The position numbers and the translations under genes were made by a program. Under the pieces are notes generated by a model. That model was not told the DNA's origin. It made no database searches and was given only the letters and a program-made list of their open reading frames with translations. Positions 24,602 through 33,769 of a stretch of 64,000 bases of DNA are shown piece after piece; within the stretch, counting starts at the first letter, position 1, and every line of letters begins with the position of its first letter. This stretch comes from Alkalispirochaeta americana (GTDB taxonomy: Bacteria; Spirochaetota; Spirochaetia; DSM-27196; Alkalispirochaetaceae), in assembly GCF_900156105.1 (NCBI RefSeq), contig NZ_FTMS01000004.1, positions 124,001 to 188,000 on the forward strand, in the 5' to 3' direction.

Positions 24602-26161
24602 TTATTCGGCAAAGCCCACTCCGTGAAAGAGGTGATACCCCGACGGGGAGGGCGTAAAACCGCGCAGGTTTGCCCTGATCCCCACGGCCTCGCGGTCGTC
24701 CGAGACGGGAATGATCGGTGCGTAGCGCGAGATGATCTCCTGGGCTTCCCGGTAGATCTCCAATCGGGCCTGGGTGTCCCCTTCGGTTACACCTGCCTGC
24801 AAAAGAGCATCCAGCTCGGGGAGATCTGTGTGGGACCGGTTTGCAGCCCCGATGTTACCTGAGTGGTAGTTGGGATAGAGGGCGTGGTGGGGGTCGCCTG
24901 TACTGGCAAGCCAGGCAAGCTGAGCCATCTGGTGTTCTCCCGCAGCGGTCCGCTGGAGATAGGCGCCCCATTCCATAATCTCGATACTCATGGTGATGCC
25001 CAGCTCGCGCAGCTGGTTGCCCAGGATCTCCGCCAGGGTTCGCCGGGCGGCGTTATCGTCGATTGTCATGGTCACGGAGAACCCGTCGCCGTACCCGGCC
25101 TGTTCCAGGAGCTGCCGTGCCTTTTCCAGGTCCTGATCGTAGCGGTAGACCTTGGGGTTAAAGGCCCAGATGGAGCTGTTCATGTACCCCCTGGCGGGTA
25201 TCCCGGAATCGCCGTAGGCCACCTCGGCCAGCAGGTCTGTGTCCAGGGCGTAGCTGATCGCCTGGCGTACCCGGAGATCATCGAAGGGGGGCCGTTGGGT
25301 GTTGAAGAGAATGTAGTTGAGTCGCATCGACGCATACTCGTGAAGGTCTGTGTCGGAGTTTTCCCGGATTCTGCGGAGATCCGTTTCGGGAATTCGCTGC
25401 GCCACGTGAACACCTCCCGTTTCAAGCTCGATGGTGCGGCTGGAACCTTCGGGTATTCCCCGGAAGGTGAGTTTTTCAACCCGGGCAGGTCCACGCCAGT
25501 GCTGATCAAACCGTTCCAGGTGAACCGCTGTGCCCCGGTCCCAGCGGGCAAGCTTGAACGGGCCTGTTCCCACGGGGGTGGTTCCGAAGTTCCTGCCTTC
25601 TTCCTCGGCAGCAGTCTTGTTTACGATCAGGGCCGAGCTATGGGCAAGGTAGGTAAGAATCGCCGCGAAGGGTTCTCGTGTGGGAATCCGGATTGTGTAG
25701 TCGTCGATGATTTCGATTCCCTCTACGTCGATCATGGCGAGTCTGGAACGCCCTGCAAAACCCGCTTCCGGGTCCAGAAGGGTTTCGAAGGTATACTGCA
25801 CATCCCGGGCGGTGAACTCCTGGCCATTATGGAAGAGAACCCCCTGGCGAAGCTGAAATTCCAGAGTTCGTTTGTCCAGGAAGGTCCAGCTTTCTGCCAG
25901 GGCCGGTTTGACTCCCATGTCGTCGGTTCGCTGCACCAGGCCATCATAGATCTGGTTATTGATCCAGTGGGAGGCGATATCCTCGACGGCCCGGGGATCC
26001 ATCGTCTGGGTTTCGGCAAAGTTTGCCACGATGAGGTGGTTTTCGGCATCGGCCCTCTCCTGGCCGGAGGCTCCGCAGGAGAAAAGAACCAGCGATGCCG
26101 AGAGAGCAACCAGGGCGAGGGCGAGAAAGCGGAAAGAACCCCTGTTGTTGAGTGTGATCAT
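24602..26161 (-). CDS. Peptide ABC transporter substrate-binding lipoprotein (DppA-like)
   Basis: 519 residues from the ATG at 26161, behind CAGGAGGATTTCT. A lipoprotein signal (RFLALALVALSASLVLFSC) ends in a lipobox, predicting lipid attachment at the Cys. The mature part is an SBP_bac_5 protein: AESWTFLDKRTLEFQLRQGVLFHNG and FNTQRPPFDDLRVRQAISYALD are characteristic. It is first gene of the transporter operon and delivers peptides to the DppB/C-like permeases. Confidence 0.93.
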   Translation of the reverse strand: MITLNNRGSFRFLALALVALSASLVLFSCGASGQERADAENHLIVANFAETQTMDPRAVEDIASHWINNQIYDGLVQRTDDMGVKPALAESWTFLDKRTLEFQLRQGVLFHNGQEFTARDVQYTFETLLDPEAGFAGRSRLAMIDVEGIEIIDDYTIRIPTREPFAAILTYLAHSSALIVNKTAAEEEGRNFGTTPVGTGPFKLARWDRGTAVHLERFDQHWRGPARVEKLTFRGIPEGSSRTIELETGGVHVAQRIPETDLRRIRENSDTDLHEYASMRLNYILFNTQRPPFDDLRVRQAISYALDTDLLAEVAYGDSGIPARGYMNSSIWAFNPKVYRYDQDLEKARQLLEQAGYGDGFSVTMTIDDNAARRTLAEILGNQLRELGITMSIEIMEWGAYLQRTAAGEHQMAQLAWLASTGDPHHALYPNYHSGNIGAANRSHTDLPELDALLQAGVTEGDTQARLEIYREAQEIISRYAPIIPVSDDREAVGIRANLRGFTPSPSGYHLFHGVGFAE

Positions 26162-26315
26162 AGAAATCCTCCTGCAGAGTAGAATGGCGGGTGGCGCGGG
26201 ATTTCCCGGGACCACTCGATAATATCAGGTGATATATAGTACCGAATCAGGAGGCTTTTCGGCGATAGCTGTGGAAGGAAATTATGATAGAATTTGAAAG
26301 GAATTCACCCTCGGA

Positions 26316-27146
26316 CTAGTTCCAGAGCTGGCCGCCCCAGAAAACCAGACTTCCCCTGTGGCGGGAGTAGAGGGTAATGAAGGCAATCCCCGAGGCCAGG
26401 GCGATCACATAGAGGAGATCCCTGAAGCCGAGGCGGGTCTGACGGTACCAGCTTCGGTTCCTGCCGGTGAAGGCTCGGGCTTCCATGGCATCGGCGGCCC
26501 GGCCGGCCCGGCGGATGCCGCTTACCAGGAGAGGGATCGTGAAGCGATAGCTTCTCTGGAAGACCCCCCGTGGACCCGGAAGGGACGACGTTCCTCGTAC
26601 CTGGTGGGCGTTGCGGATCATGGCGATCTCGGAATGGAGGGTCGGTAAATAGCGGTAGGCTGCAAGAGCGCTGTAGGCAAGGCGGGGAGGAAGGTGCAGC
26701 TGGTGAACCAGGCTCAGAATAAAATCTGTGGGGTTTGTGGTTGCCACGAAAAGGAGTGAGTAGATACCAAACCCCAGGGAGCGGATACCAAAGCTGACCC
26801 CGTTGCGCACCCCGGTGCGGTAAAACCGGAGGGGGCCGAGAGTCAAAAGGATATCTGCGCCGGCTTCGGTTCCGTCGGCAAGGCGAGGCAGAAGGGCGTT
26901 CATCCAGAAGAAACCGATTCCGAAGAGAAAAAAGGGAATCAGTCCCCGCAGGATCAGCCCCGGGGGTATTCTTCCTGGCCCCAGGGTGAGAAGCAGCCCG
27001 AAAAGGGCGATACCAGTCAGGGTAAGGGGATCAAAAATCAGGGAGGTGAAGAGCATCACCACCACGCTGGAAAGAAGTTTTACCGCGGGGTTCAGGTGAT
27101 GCAGCGGCGACGTCTCCTGGTAGTGCTCAAAGATGGCATGGTTCAT
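26316..27146 (-). CDS. ykoC: ECF transporter T component (YkoC-like)
   Basis: 276 residues from the ATG at 27146, behind AAGGAGTCATCACT. Multiple hydrophobic helices and the two EcfT coupling motifs near the C-terminus (AHQVRG and MEARAF) that engage the ATPases. Position in a YkoF-E-D-C cluster under a TPP riboswitch identifies it as the thiamine-precursor transporter T subunit. It overlaps the ykoD-like gene by 20 bases. Confidence 0.88.
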   Translation of the reverse strand: MNHAIFEHYQETSPLHHLNPAVKLLSSVVVMLFTSLIFDPLTLTGIALFGLLLTLGPGRIPPGLILRGLIPFFLFGIGFFWMNALLPRLADGTEAGADILLTLGPLRFYRTGVRNGVSFGIRSLGFGIYSLLFVATTNPTDFILSLVHQLHLPPRLAYSALAAYRYLPTLHSEIAMIRNAHQVRGTSSLPGPRGVFQRSYRFTIPLLVSGIRRAGRAADAMEARAFTGRNRSWYRQTRLGFRDLLYVIALASGIAFITLYSRHRGSLVFWGGQLWN

Positions 27147-28833
27147 AGTGATGACTCCTTGGGGACAGGGCTTTGTGAAGGTGGTAGCGCGAGGGAGGAA
27201 TAAGCCCGCCCCGGTGAAGAAGTGCCTCCCGGGCGAAGACGTCCTCTGGCGTTCCCTCCAGGGCGATGACCCCATCCAGAAGCAGGGCAACCCGGTGCGC
27301 CCGGGACCAGATCAGGTCCATGTCGTGGGTGATAACCAGTACCGCTGTATTCCGTGAAGCTAGGAGATCCAGAAGATTGAGAAGTTCTTCCAGGGCCCGG
27401 GGGTCCTGGCCAAAAGTAGGTTCGTCAAAAATCAGGAGCTTTCGGTGCGCCACCAGCATGGAGGCCGCCGAGAGACGGCGTTTCTGGCCGAAACTCAGGG
27501 AAAAGGGGTTGCGCCGGGCCAGATCGCCAAGGCCCAGGGTGTTCAGGGTCTCCCCGGTGCGTTCCCTGATCTCTGTGTCGTTGCATCCCTGCTGACGCAG
27601 GGTGAAAGCCACCTCTTCAAAAACCGAATCGGTCACAAACTGGTGTTCCGGATTTTGAAAGACAAAGCCTGCCCGGCGGGAGCGCTCCCGGAGGGGAATC
27701 CGCGAAAGGTCGCGACCCTCAAGAAATACCCGGCCTTTTTGGGGAGGGATCAGGCCCATGGCTGTGGCGGCAAGGGTGCTTTTCCCGCTGCCGTTGGGGC
27801 CTGCCAGTGCGCAGAGTTCACCCGCCGCGAGGGAAAAGGAGAGATCCTTCAGAACGGGACCACCCGAGGAGGCCCGGGGATAGCTCACGGTTATCTTATC
27901 CAGGAAGAGGACGGGGTCGGGTTCTTCCGGGCTGCGGGGTGCGGGCTTTGCCGGCTGGCACCATTCCAGAAGGCCGGATCTGCCGGGCTGGTCCTGTTCC
28001 AGGGAACCCGCCAGCTTTTCCAGCGCCTCACGAAGCGGCAATTCTCCGAAGGAGGGCTCCAGCCCCGCCTGAAGGGCTGCGGCGCTTTCGGTGGGTATCC
28101 ACACCTGGTGGCGGCGAAGCGTTTCGGCCCGGGACCCAAAGGCTTCCCGGGCGGGGAGATCCAGCGCGAGGCGGCCCTTCGAATCCAGGAGGAGTACCCT
28201 CGTTGCCAGGGAGGCCATCTCGTCCAGGCGGTGTTCTACCAGAAGGATCGCCAGCTCCCGGCGACGGCGGGAGATATCCAGCAAGAGCTTGCTCACCTCC
28301 CGGGCGCCCCGGGGATCCAGGTTCGCCGTGGGCTCATCGAGAACCAGCAGATCCGGTTCCATGGCAAGAATTGCACCGATCACCAGGCGTTGCTTCATTC
28401 CCCCCGAGAGCAGCTCTACGCGGCAACTCCGGTATTCGCCAAGGCCCACCTGCTCCAGCGCTGTGGCAATGCGGTGGTCCATCTCTTTCGGAGGTATCCC
28501 CAGATTTTCCAGACCAAAGGCGATCTCTTCTTCCACAGTAAGCATCGTCAACTGGCTGTCGGGATCCTGAAAAACCACACCGACCCTGTGCGAGAGCTCT
28601 CCCGGGGAAGAATGGATCGTCGGGAGGTTCTGCACCGCGATGTGGCCCTGAAGCTCCGCCTCGTGGCTGTGGGGAATCAGGCCTATGAGAGAGGAAACGA
28701 GGGTGCTCTTTCCGCTTCCGCTGGAGCCCAGAAGAAGAACCCGTTCTCCCGGGGCCAGACGAAAGGAGATATCCCGGAGGACCTGCTCCGGCTCCTCCCC
28801 GTAGCGTACCCCGAAGGATCGTGCCTCAATCAT
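27127..28833 (-). CDS. ykoD: ECF transporter fused double ATPase (YkoD-like)
   Basis: 568 residues from the ATG at 28833, which overlaps the ykoE-like stop by 8 bases. Two ABC domains are fused: domain 1 has GSSGSGKST and LSGGMKQR with LDEPTANLD; domain 2 (from about residue 310) has GPNGSGKST, a degenerate signature LSFGQKRR and FDEPTFGQD. The minus strand upstream is pyrimidine-rich with no ribosome site, so translation is probably coupled to ykoE. Confidence 0.92.
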   Translation of the reverse strand: MIEARSFGVRYGEEPEQVLRDISFRLAPGERVLLLGSSGSGKSTLVSSLIGLIPHSHEAELQGHIAVQNLPTIHSSPGELSHRVGVVFQDPDSQLTMLTVEEEIAFGLENLGIPPKEMDHRIATALEQVGLGEYRSCRVELLSGGMKQRLVIGAILAMEPDLLVLDEPTANLDPRGAREVSKLLLDISRRRRELAILLVEHRLDEMASLATRVLLLDSKGRLALDLPAREAFGSRAETLRRHQVWIPTESAAALQAGLEPSFGELPLREALEKLAGSLEQDQPGRSGLLEWCQPAKPAPRSPEEPDPVLFLDKITVSYPRASSGGPVLKDLSFSLAAGELCALAGPNGSGKSTLAATAMGLIPPQKGRVFLEGRDLSRIPLRERSRRAGFVFQNPEHQFVTDSVFEEVAFTLRQQGCNDTEIRERTGETLNTLGLGDLARRNPFSLSFGQKRRLSAASMLVAHRKLLIFDEPTFGQDPRALEELLNLLDLLASRNTAVLVITHDMDLIWSRAHRVALLLDGVIALEGTPEDVFAREALLHRGGLIPPSRYHLHKALSPRSHHYEPCHL

Positions 28834-29509
28834 CGGATGACGGGGCACCAGAAGAAGGAGCACCAGAAGAAGGAGCACCGGAGGATCGCGAGACGGCAAG
28901 GCCCGTGGTGACCCCCGTACGGACCACCGCCCGGGCCAGGTACCAGGCCACAACTCCCCCCAGGAGGGCGCCGCTGATCACCCGGACTACCAACATGGTC
29001 ACGACCAGGGAAGGGGCCAACTGGTGGTAGCTGAAGCGGAACCAGGTGTAGACGAAACTGAAGAGCGCCGTGGAGATGCCGCAGGCGATCATCATGGGCA
29101 GGGAGTAGCGCTTCCATCTGGTCAGGGCCAGGGGAACCTCGCAGCCTGTGCCCTGGACCAGCCCTGTGAGAAGCATGATCGCTCCCGAAGGATTCCCTGC
29201 CAGAATCTGAACGGTCACCGACAGGAGCGCCGTCAGGAGTCCGGCAAAGGGTTTGCGCAGCAGATAGGCGGCGAAGATCGAGCTGCTGTACCAGAACCCC
29301 ATGACGATATCCATTGCCAGAGGCCCGATGAAGGACTGGAGGATGAGCCAGACCTGTACCCAGGCCAGGTGGAGAAAGGCGAAGACCACGCTGATCACGG
29401 CGAGAACGACGGTTTCGCGCATGGTCCAGGAGGGCCTGGCCCGGGAAGGCTCGGTCCGGAAAGAAGCGGAGGTCGAAAATCGGGGCGAAGGGTGTTCAGT
29501 TTTGTTCAC
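28826..29509 (-). CDS. ykoE: ECF transporter S component, YkoE family
   Basis: 227 residues, about five to six membrane helices, with the YkoE-type segments LVQGTGCEVPLALTRWKRY and GNPSGAIMLLTG. It is the substrate-specificity subunit for thiamine or its HMP precursor. The C-terminus ends in SSGAPSSGAPSSGAPSSDD, made by a 15-base tandem repeat (28845-28885), and is probably a dispensable disordered tail. It overlaps ykoF by 14 bases. Confidence 0.88.
   Translation of the reverse strand: MNKTEHPSPRFSTSASFRTEPSRARPSWTMRETVVLAVISVVFAFLHLAWVQVWLILQSFIGPLAMDIVMGFWYSSSIFAAYLLRKPFAGLLTALLSVTVQILAGNPSGAIMLLTGLVQGTGCEVPLALTRWKRYSLPMMIACGISTALFSFVYTWFRFSYHQLAPSLVVTMLVVRVISGALLGGVVAWYLARAVVRTGVTTGLAVSRSSGAPSSGAPSSGAPSSDD
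28845..28885 (-). repeat. 15-base tandem repeat in ykoE tail
   Basis: Two exact copies of GCACCAGAAGAAGGA (plus strand, 28845-28859 and 28860-28874) and a partial third. The unit is a multiple of three, so copy changes would lengthen the tail without a frameshift. Confidence 0.8.
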
Positions 29510-30140
29510 GGGGTGACTCCTGAGTGGTTTTTTTCGAGGGACTCCCCTTGGACGCAGTCAGGTGAAGGACCACGTGGGGCGTACTGGCGGCTGCGGTTTC
29601 GAAGGTTTTGAGAATCGACGAGAAGACCTTCGAGAGATCGCCCTCCAGGCGGGTGCAGAAATGCTTGGCCCCGCCAAAGACTCCATCGTCCTGTACCGAG
29701 GAGATTGCCCGGGCGATGGTCGTCATGTAGCCGGGATCACCCAGAGGATAAAGGGAGAAGTGGGCGCTCACGGGGATGCCCTGGTCCGGGGACGAAGGGT
29801 GATCCTCCCCGGGCTGATTCCGGTCTGGATCAGGGGGATGACATAGGGGATCGTCGGGTTCTCCCGGGCATCCCCGGGAAAAGAGCGCCGAGAGTGTCAC
29901 GTGACCTCCCCGGCGGCAAGCCTCGGCGTAGACCGTCTCCACGGCCTGGAATACGCGCCGGGGCGGGCCGATGACGAGGGTCGAAAGATCGTCGGTCTCG
30001 ATACGAAGGTCCTGGGGTTTTCCCAGGGCCTTGATGGCGTCCAGGATTACCGGAACGAAATTATCGCTCATGACGGAAATCGAAAACTGGCACCCGGAAA
30101 AAACCTGGTGCCCCGAGGACGAAGGCGATTCGGAACGCAT
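29496..30140 (-). CDS. ykoF: YkoF-type thiamine/HMP-binding protein
   Basis: 214 residues from the ATG at 30140, behind GGGAGGTATCA. The two halves each start with a similar ferredoxin-like element (GCQFSISVMSDNFVPVILDAI and SAHFSLYPLGDPGYMTTIARAI), as in B. subtilis YkoF, which has two thiamine-binding repeats. There is no signal peptide. It is first gene after the TPP riboswitch and overlaps ykoE. Confidence 0.87.
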   Translation of the reverse strand: MRSESPSSSGHQVFSGCQFSISVMSDNFVPVILDAIKALGKPQDLRIETDDLSTLVIGPPRRVFQAVETVYAEACRRGGHVTLSALFSRGCPGEPDDPLCHPPDPDRNQPGEDHPSSPDQGIPVSAHFSLYPLGDPGYMTTIARAISSVQDDGVFGGAKHFCTRLEGDLSKVFSSILKTFETAAASTPHVVLHLTASKGSPSKKTTQESPREQN

Positions 30141-30184
30141 TGATACCTCCCTGCAGAAACATGTGATTACGTCGGGAGAGATGC

Positions 30185-30212
30185 AAAAAAAAGCGTCCCC
30201 TTTCGGAGACGC
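30185..30212 (-). terminator. Intrinsic terminator controlled by the TPP riboswitch
   Basis: Minus strand stem GCGTCTCC/GGGGACGC with a GAAA tetraloop and eight U. It lies between the TPP aptamer and the ykoF ribosome site, the expected arrangement for ligand-induced termination. Confidence 0.85.
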
Positions 30213-30249
30213 CTCGCTGTTTTACCGGGACACACGGCCCCGGTATCGT

Positions 30250-30340
30250 CTCCCTACGCCGGCATTACCCGGATCAGGTTCTTCGGGTCGAGAGGTTTGC
30301 CCCTCTCATCTCAGCTCGCGGCGTTATAGCGAGCCCCCCG
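30250..30340 (-). ncRNA. TPP (thi-box) riboswitch
   Basis: The minus strand reads GCTGAGATGAGAGG followed by the invariant GAACCTGATCCGGGTAATGCCGGCGTAGGGA-type block (plus 30251-30281), the two conserved halves of the TPP aptamer, with outer stem pairing. It controls the downstream ykoF-E-D-C operon, repressing when thiamine pyrophosphate is high. Confidence 0.95.
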
Positions 30341-30357
30341 TTGTGTCTGTCAGACCC

Positions 30358-30387
30358 AAGCTACCGCCGATGGTCCGGGAGCGTCAA
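30358..30387 (-). promoter_or_regulatory. Promoter of the thiamine transporter operon
   Basis: Minus strand -35 TTGACG (30387-30382), 18-base spacer, -10 TAGCTT (30363-30358), ending about 18 bases before the riboswitch. Confidence 0.6.
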
Positions 30388-30401
30388 GTCTTCCTTTCCT
30401 G

Positions 30402-31397
30402 TTATGCGTTTCGCCAGTTACGGGGCTCCTTGGGGCGATTCTGAAGAACCTCCTCGATCGCATCGATAACCCCCCGATCCAGCTTGGGAAGGATATCCAG
30501 GGCCTTCATGTTTTCCGTGACCTGCTCTGGCCGGGATGCTCCGGTGATAACCGTGCTGACCTGGGGATTTTTCAGGGTCCAGGCGATCGCCAGCTGCGCC
30601 AGGGAGGCTCCCAGATCAGAAGCGATGGGGCGAAGCTTCTCTACCTTCTCTATTCGTGATCGTCCCTCGTCGGATTCGTAGATTTTCCGGAGCCATTCGT
30701 AGCCGGGAAGGGTGAGACGGCCATCGGTTATTCCCTGGCTGTATTTCCCCGTGAGGACCCCCGAAGCCAGAGGACTCCAGATGGTGGTTCCCAGACCGAA
30801 ATCCCGGTAGAGCGGGGCGTACTCCACTTCCACCCGATCCCGGTGGAACATATTGTACTCGGGCTGTTCCATGGTGGGCGGGGTGAGTCCCAGACGATGA
30901 GCGGTTTCCCAGGCCTGGCGAATTTGCTCGCTGCTCCACTCGCTTGTTCCCCAGTAGAGAGCCCAGCCCCGGTCGATCACATGGTGCATGGCCCGGACCG
31001 TCTCCTCGATGGGGGTTTCCGGATCGGGGCGGTGGCAGAAGATGAGGTCCACGTATTCTACCTGGAGCCGCTCCAGGGCCGCCCTGGTTCCTTCCAGGAT
31101 ATGTTTTCGCGAGAGGCCCTGATCGTTCGGGCCGGAACCGCCCCAGAAGATCTTGGTGGAAACCAGATAGTCCTTTCTGACCAGCCCCAGTTTCTTGATG
31201 GCCTGACCCATGACGATCTCGGACTGTCCGTTTTCGTAGACCTCGGCGTTATCGAAGAAGTTGACGCCCTGATCCAGGGCAGCTTTCATCTCTTCGGCGG
31301 CCAGATCGATATCAACCTGCTTGCCGAAGGTTACCCAGGAGCCAAAGGAGAGGGCCGATACCTTCAGCCCCGATGATCCCAAACGTCGGTATTCCAT
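30402..31397 (-). CDS. Aldo/keto reductase (Kv-beta/YghZ-like)
   Basis: 331 residues from the ATG at 31397, behind AAAGGGGTTCGCACT. The tetrad is visible: Asp and Tyr in [11 protein letters not shown], Lys in VSTKIFW, His in FCHRPD. NADPH-binding features near the C-terminus include TGASRPEQV. The GSWVTFG start and WGTSEWS segments resemble the potassium-channel beta-subunit/YghZ group. The substrate is an unknown aldehyde or ketone. A 7-bp inverted repeat TCCGGGA/TCCCGGA lies 40-58 bases upstream (31437-31455). Confidence 0.9.
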   Translation of the reverse strand: MEYRRLGSSGLKVSALSFGSWVTFGKQVDIDLAAEEMKAALDQGVNFFDNAEVYENGQSEIVMGQAIKKLGLVRKDYLVSTKIFWGGSGPNDQGLSRKHILEGTRAALERLQVEYVDLIFCHRPDPETPIEETVRAMHHVIDRGWALYWGTSEWSSEQIRQAWETAHRLGLTPPTMEQPEYNMFHRDRVEVEYAPLYRDFGLGTTIWSPLASGVLTGKYSQGITDGRLTLPGYEWLRKIYESDEGRSRIEKVEKLRPIASDLGASLAQLAIAWTLKNPQVSTVITGASRPEQVTENMKALDILPKLDRGVIDAIEEVLQNRPKEPRNWRNA

Positions 31398-31519
31398 AGT
31401 GCGAACCCCTTTCATGCGGTGTTTTGGCTAATGTGCTCCGGGACCGATTCCCGGATACTCATCATAACATACGAATCGGGATGGCCTGGAGGCTACCGGA
31501 AAACGAAGCAGAAGGGGGG

Positions 31520-31548
31520 TTGCCGAAGGGCCGACGGGGTGGTAATGT
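31520..31548 (+). promoter_or_regulatory. Promoter of the metal ATPase gene
   Basis: -35 TTGCCG (31520-31525), 17-base spacer, -10 TAATGT (31543-31548), 16 bases before the ATG. No long dyad typical of a MerR or ArsR operator is visible. Confidence 0.5.
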
Positions 31549-31564
31549 ATGAGCAGGCGATCAT

Positions 31565-33769
31565 ATGAATGAAATTAAAACTTTTCGCGTGGCGGGTCTG
31601 TCCTGCTCGAATTGCGCTGCCCTGATAGAAGAGGCAGCGGGAAAGCTTCCCGGGGTGGCTGCTGCCTCGGTTCATATTGGCACGGGAGTCCTTCGCCTTG
31701 AAAAGGCGGAGCAGCACAACCGGGAGAACCAGGCACCATCCTTTGATCAGCTTGATCGGCTGGTACGTTCAATAGAACCGGGGGCATCGCTTCTGAGTCC
31801 CTCCGGGGAGGACGATCAGGCTCCGGTAGCCGAGGGGGCACCCGGGGATGCACAGAAAAAACATGGCTTTTCTCTTCGATCCCTGGACAGCCAGAGCCGG
31901 GTGCGTTTTGCCTTGACCGGGAGCGCGGCGGGTTTTTTCCTGCTGGGTTTTCTGGTTGATCAGCCTCTGCTCTTTGTTGTTGCCTACGTTCTTGCGGGAT
32001 TTTCCGTGATCCTTCGGGCGGGCCGGACGCTTTTGGCTGGACGGCCCTTGGATGAGAGCATGCTCATGACTGTGGCAACCCTGGGCGCCTGGTTTCTTGG
32101 CGAGGGAGCCGAGGCGGCGGCGGTGATGGTTTTTTATCAGGTGGGGGATACCTTGCAGGCCGCTGCGGTCCAGAGAAGCCGGGGTGCGGTGAAGTCTCTT
32201 CTGGACCTTCGGCCTGCCACGGCCCGGTTGCTCCAGGGGGATGAGGAGAGCCTGGTGGCTGCTGGCTCGGTTCGGGAGGGAGACTTGCTGGTGTGCCTGC
32301 CCGGCGAGCGGGTTCCTGTTGACGGGGTCCTGGAGCAGGGATGTTGCGCGGTGGATACCTCGGCGATTACCGGGGAGTCCTTGCCCCGGCGTCTTGATCA
32401 GGGCGATGCCGTGAGAGCCGGTTCGGTCGTGACCGATGCACGGGTGGTGATCAGGGCCGTTGCGGAGGAATCGGAATCCACCGTGGCCAGGATGATCTCC
32501 CTGGTAGAAGAGGCTGCCTCGAGGAAGGCCCGGACAGAACAGATCATGACTCGTCTTGCCCGGGTTTACACCCCTTTGGTGGTTGTCGGGGCGGTGATTC
32601 TGGCGGTTCTTCCCCCTCTGGCGGGTTTTGGTTCTTTTTCCCTCTGGGGATACCGGGCGCTGGTCTTTCTGGTGGTCTCCTGCCCCTGTGCGCTGGTCGT
32701 TTCCATTCCTCTGGCCTACTTCGCGGGAATCGGGGCAGCCTCCCGCAGGGGTATTCTGGTCAAGGGAGGTTCTTTCCTGGACGTGCTGGCAGGGCTTACC
32801 CGGGTGGTCTTTGACAAAACAGGAACGGTTACGACCGGTTCTTTTGCGGTGAGCCAGGTCGTTCCCGCTCCGGGGGTTGATCGCCAGGAGCTGGTGGAGG
32901 CAGCTTTTCGGGCTGCCCGTTCGTCGAATCATCCTGTTTCCCGGGGAGTGGTTTCCTTTATTACTGCTGCCAGAGATATTTCTGTTACCACGGAGGATCT
33001 GGAGACCCGGGCTCGGCAGGACGAGGTTCGGGAGACTCCCGGCCGGGGAACCACGGTTTTTCCGGGGGAAGATTCGGTGATTCAGGAGGTTATCCGGGGC
33101 GGTTCAGCAAGGCATCTCAGGGAGGAGGCGGGGCTTGAATCCGGCGGAGAGGGCGATCTGGAGGGGTCTCCTTTCCACGTGGCCCGGGGAGATCGCTATC
33201 TGGGGTATCTGCTTCTGAACGATGAGTTGCGCCCCGGGGTGGTTCAGGCGGTGGAGCGGTTGCGGAGTCAGGGAATCGGGGAGATTTTTCTCTTCAGCGG
33301 GGACAGCAGGAAAGCTGTGGAGCGTGTTGGTTCCCTCTTGGGGGTCGATCGTGCCATGGGAGAACTTCTGCCCCACCAGAAGGTCCAGGAGATGGAAGGT
33401 CTGGTGGAAGAGGGTATCCCCGGGGGGATCGCCTTTTTGGGCGACGGGATCAACGATGCCGCTGTGATCGCCCGGGCGGATCTGGGGGTCTCCCTGGGTG
33501 GAGCAGGGAGCGATGCCGCCGTGGAGGCTGCTGATCTGGTGCTCATGGGGGACGATCCGGGACTTTTGTCCGAGGGAATCGGGATAGCCCGCCGCACCCG
33601 GAGCGTGGTGTTCCAGAACATCGTGGCAGCTCTGGGGATCAAAGCTGCCGTTATGGTTGCTGCCGCGTTGGGGGTGGCCTCGCTCTGGATGGCCGTCTTT
33701 GCCGACGTGGGTGTCACGGTTCTTACCGTCCTGAACACCCTGCGGATACTTCTCAGGCCACGCCGTTGA
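31565..33769 (+). CDS. P1B-type heavy-metal translocating ATPase (ZntA/CadA-like)
   Basis: 734 residues. An N-terminal HMA domain carries GLSCSNC (C14, C17). The transmembrane metal site is C373-P-C375, the phosphorylation site D417 in DKTGTVTTG, the HP locus reads SNHPVS, and the hinge is GDGINDAAVIARADLG. CPC sites occur in Zn/Cd/Pb and Cu pumps; the short single-HMA, two-group layout is closer to ZntA/CadA, but metal choice is not proven. Its 3' end overlaps the convergent chemoreceptor gene by 17 bases. Confidence 0.92.
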   Translation: MNEIKTFRVAGLSCSNCAALIEEAAGKLPGVAAASVHIGTGVLRLEKAEQHNRENQAPSFDQLDRLVRSIEPGASLLSPSGEDDQAPVAEGAPGDAQKKHGFSLRSLDSQSRVRFALTGSAAGFFLLGFLVDQPLLFVVAYVLAGFSVILRAGRTLLAGRPLDESMLMTVATLGAWFLGEGAEAAAVMVFYQVGDTLQAAAVQRSRGAVKSLLDLRPATARLLQGDEESLVAAGSVREGDLLVCLPGERVPVDGVLEQGCCAVDTSAITGESLPRRLDQGDAVRAGSVVTDARVVIRAVAEESESTVARMISLVEEAASRKARTEQIMTRLARVYTPLVVVGAVILAVLPPLAGFGSFSLWGYRALVFLVVSCPCALVVSIPLAYFAGIGAASRRGILVKGGSFLDVLAGLTRVVFDKTGTVTTGSFAVSQVVPAPGVDRQELVEAAFRAARSSNHPVSRGVVSFITAARDISVTTEDLETRARQDEVRETPGRGTTVFPGEDSVIQEVIRGGSARHLREEAGLESGGEGDLEGSPFHVARGDRYLGYLLLNDELRPGVVQAVERLRSQGIGEIFLFSGDSRKAVERVGSLLGVDRAMGELLPHQKVQEMEGLVEEGIPGGIAFLGDGINDAAVIARADLGVSLGGAGSDAAVEAADLVLMGDDPGLLSEGIGIARRTRSVVFQNIVAALGIKAAVMVAAALGVASLWMAVFADVGVTVLTVLNTLRILLRPRR

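Noticed and set aside
24863-26182. 439-codon open frame on the plus strand opposite the peptide-binding lipoprotein gene
   Set aside because: It is fully antisense to a clear SBP_bac_5 gene, has low-complexity GC-driven composition and no recognisable domain or ribosome site.
27445-28911. 488-codon open frame on the plus strand opposite the fused ECF ATPase
   Set aside because: No domain and no start signal; it mirrors the ykoD-like gene.
29896-29905. GTCACGTGAC palindrome considered as a second parS
   Set aside because: Only the central CACGTG is shared; the flanks do not match TGTTTCACGTGAAACA. Other CACGTG hits in the window also fail at the flanks.
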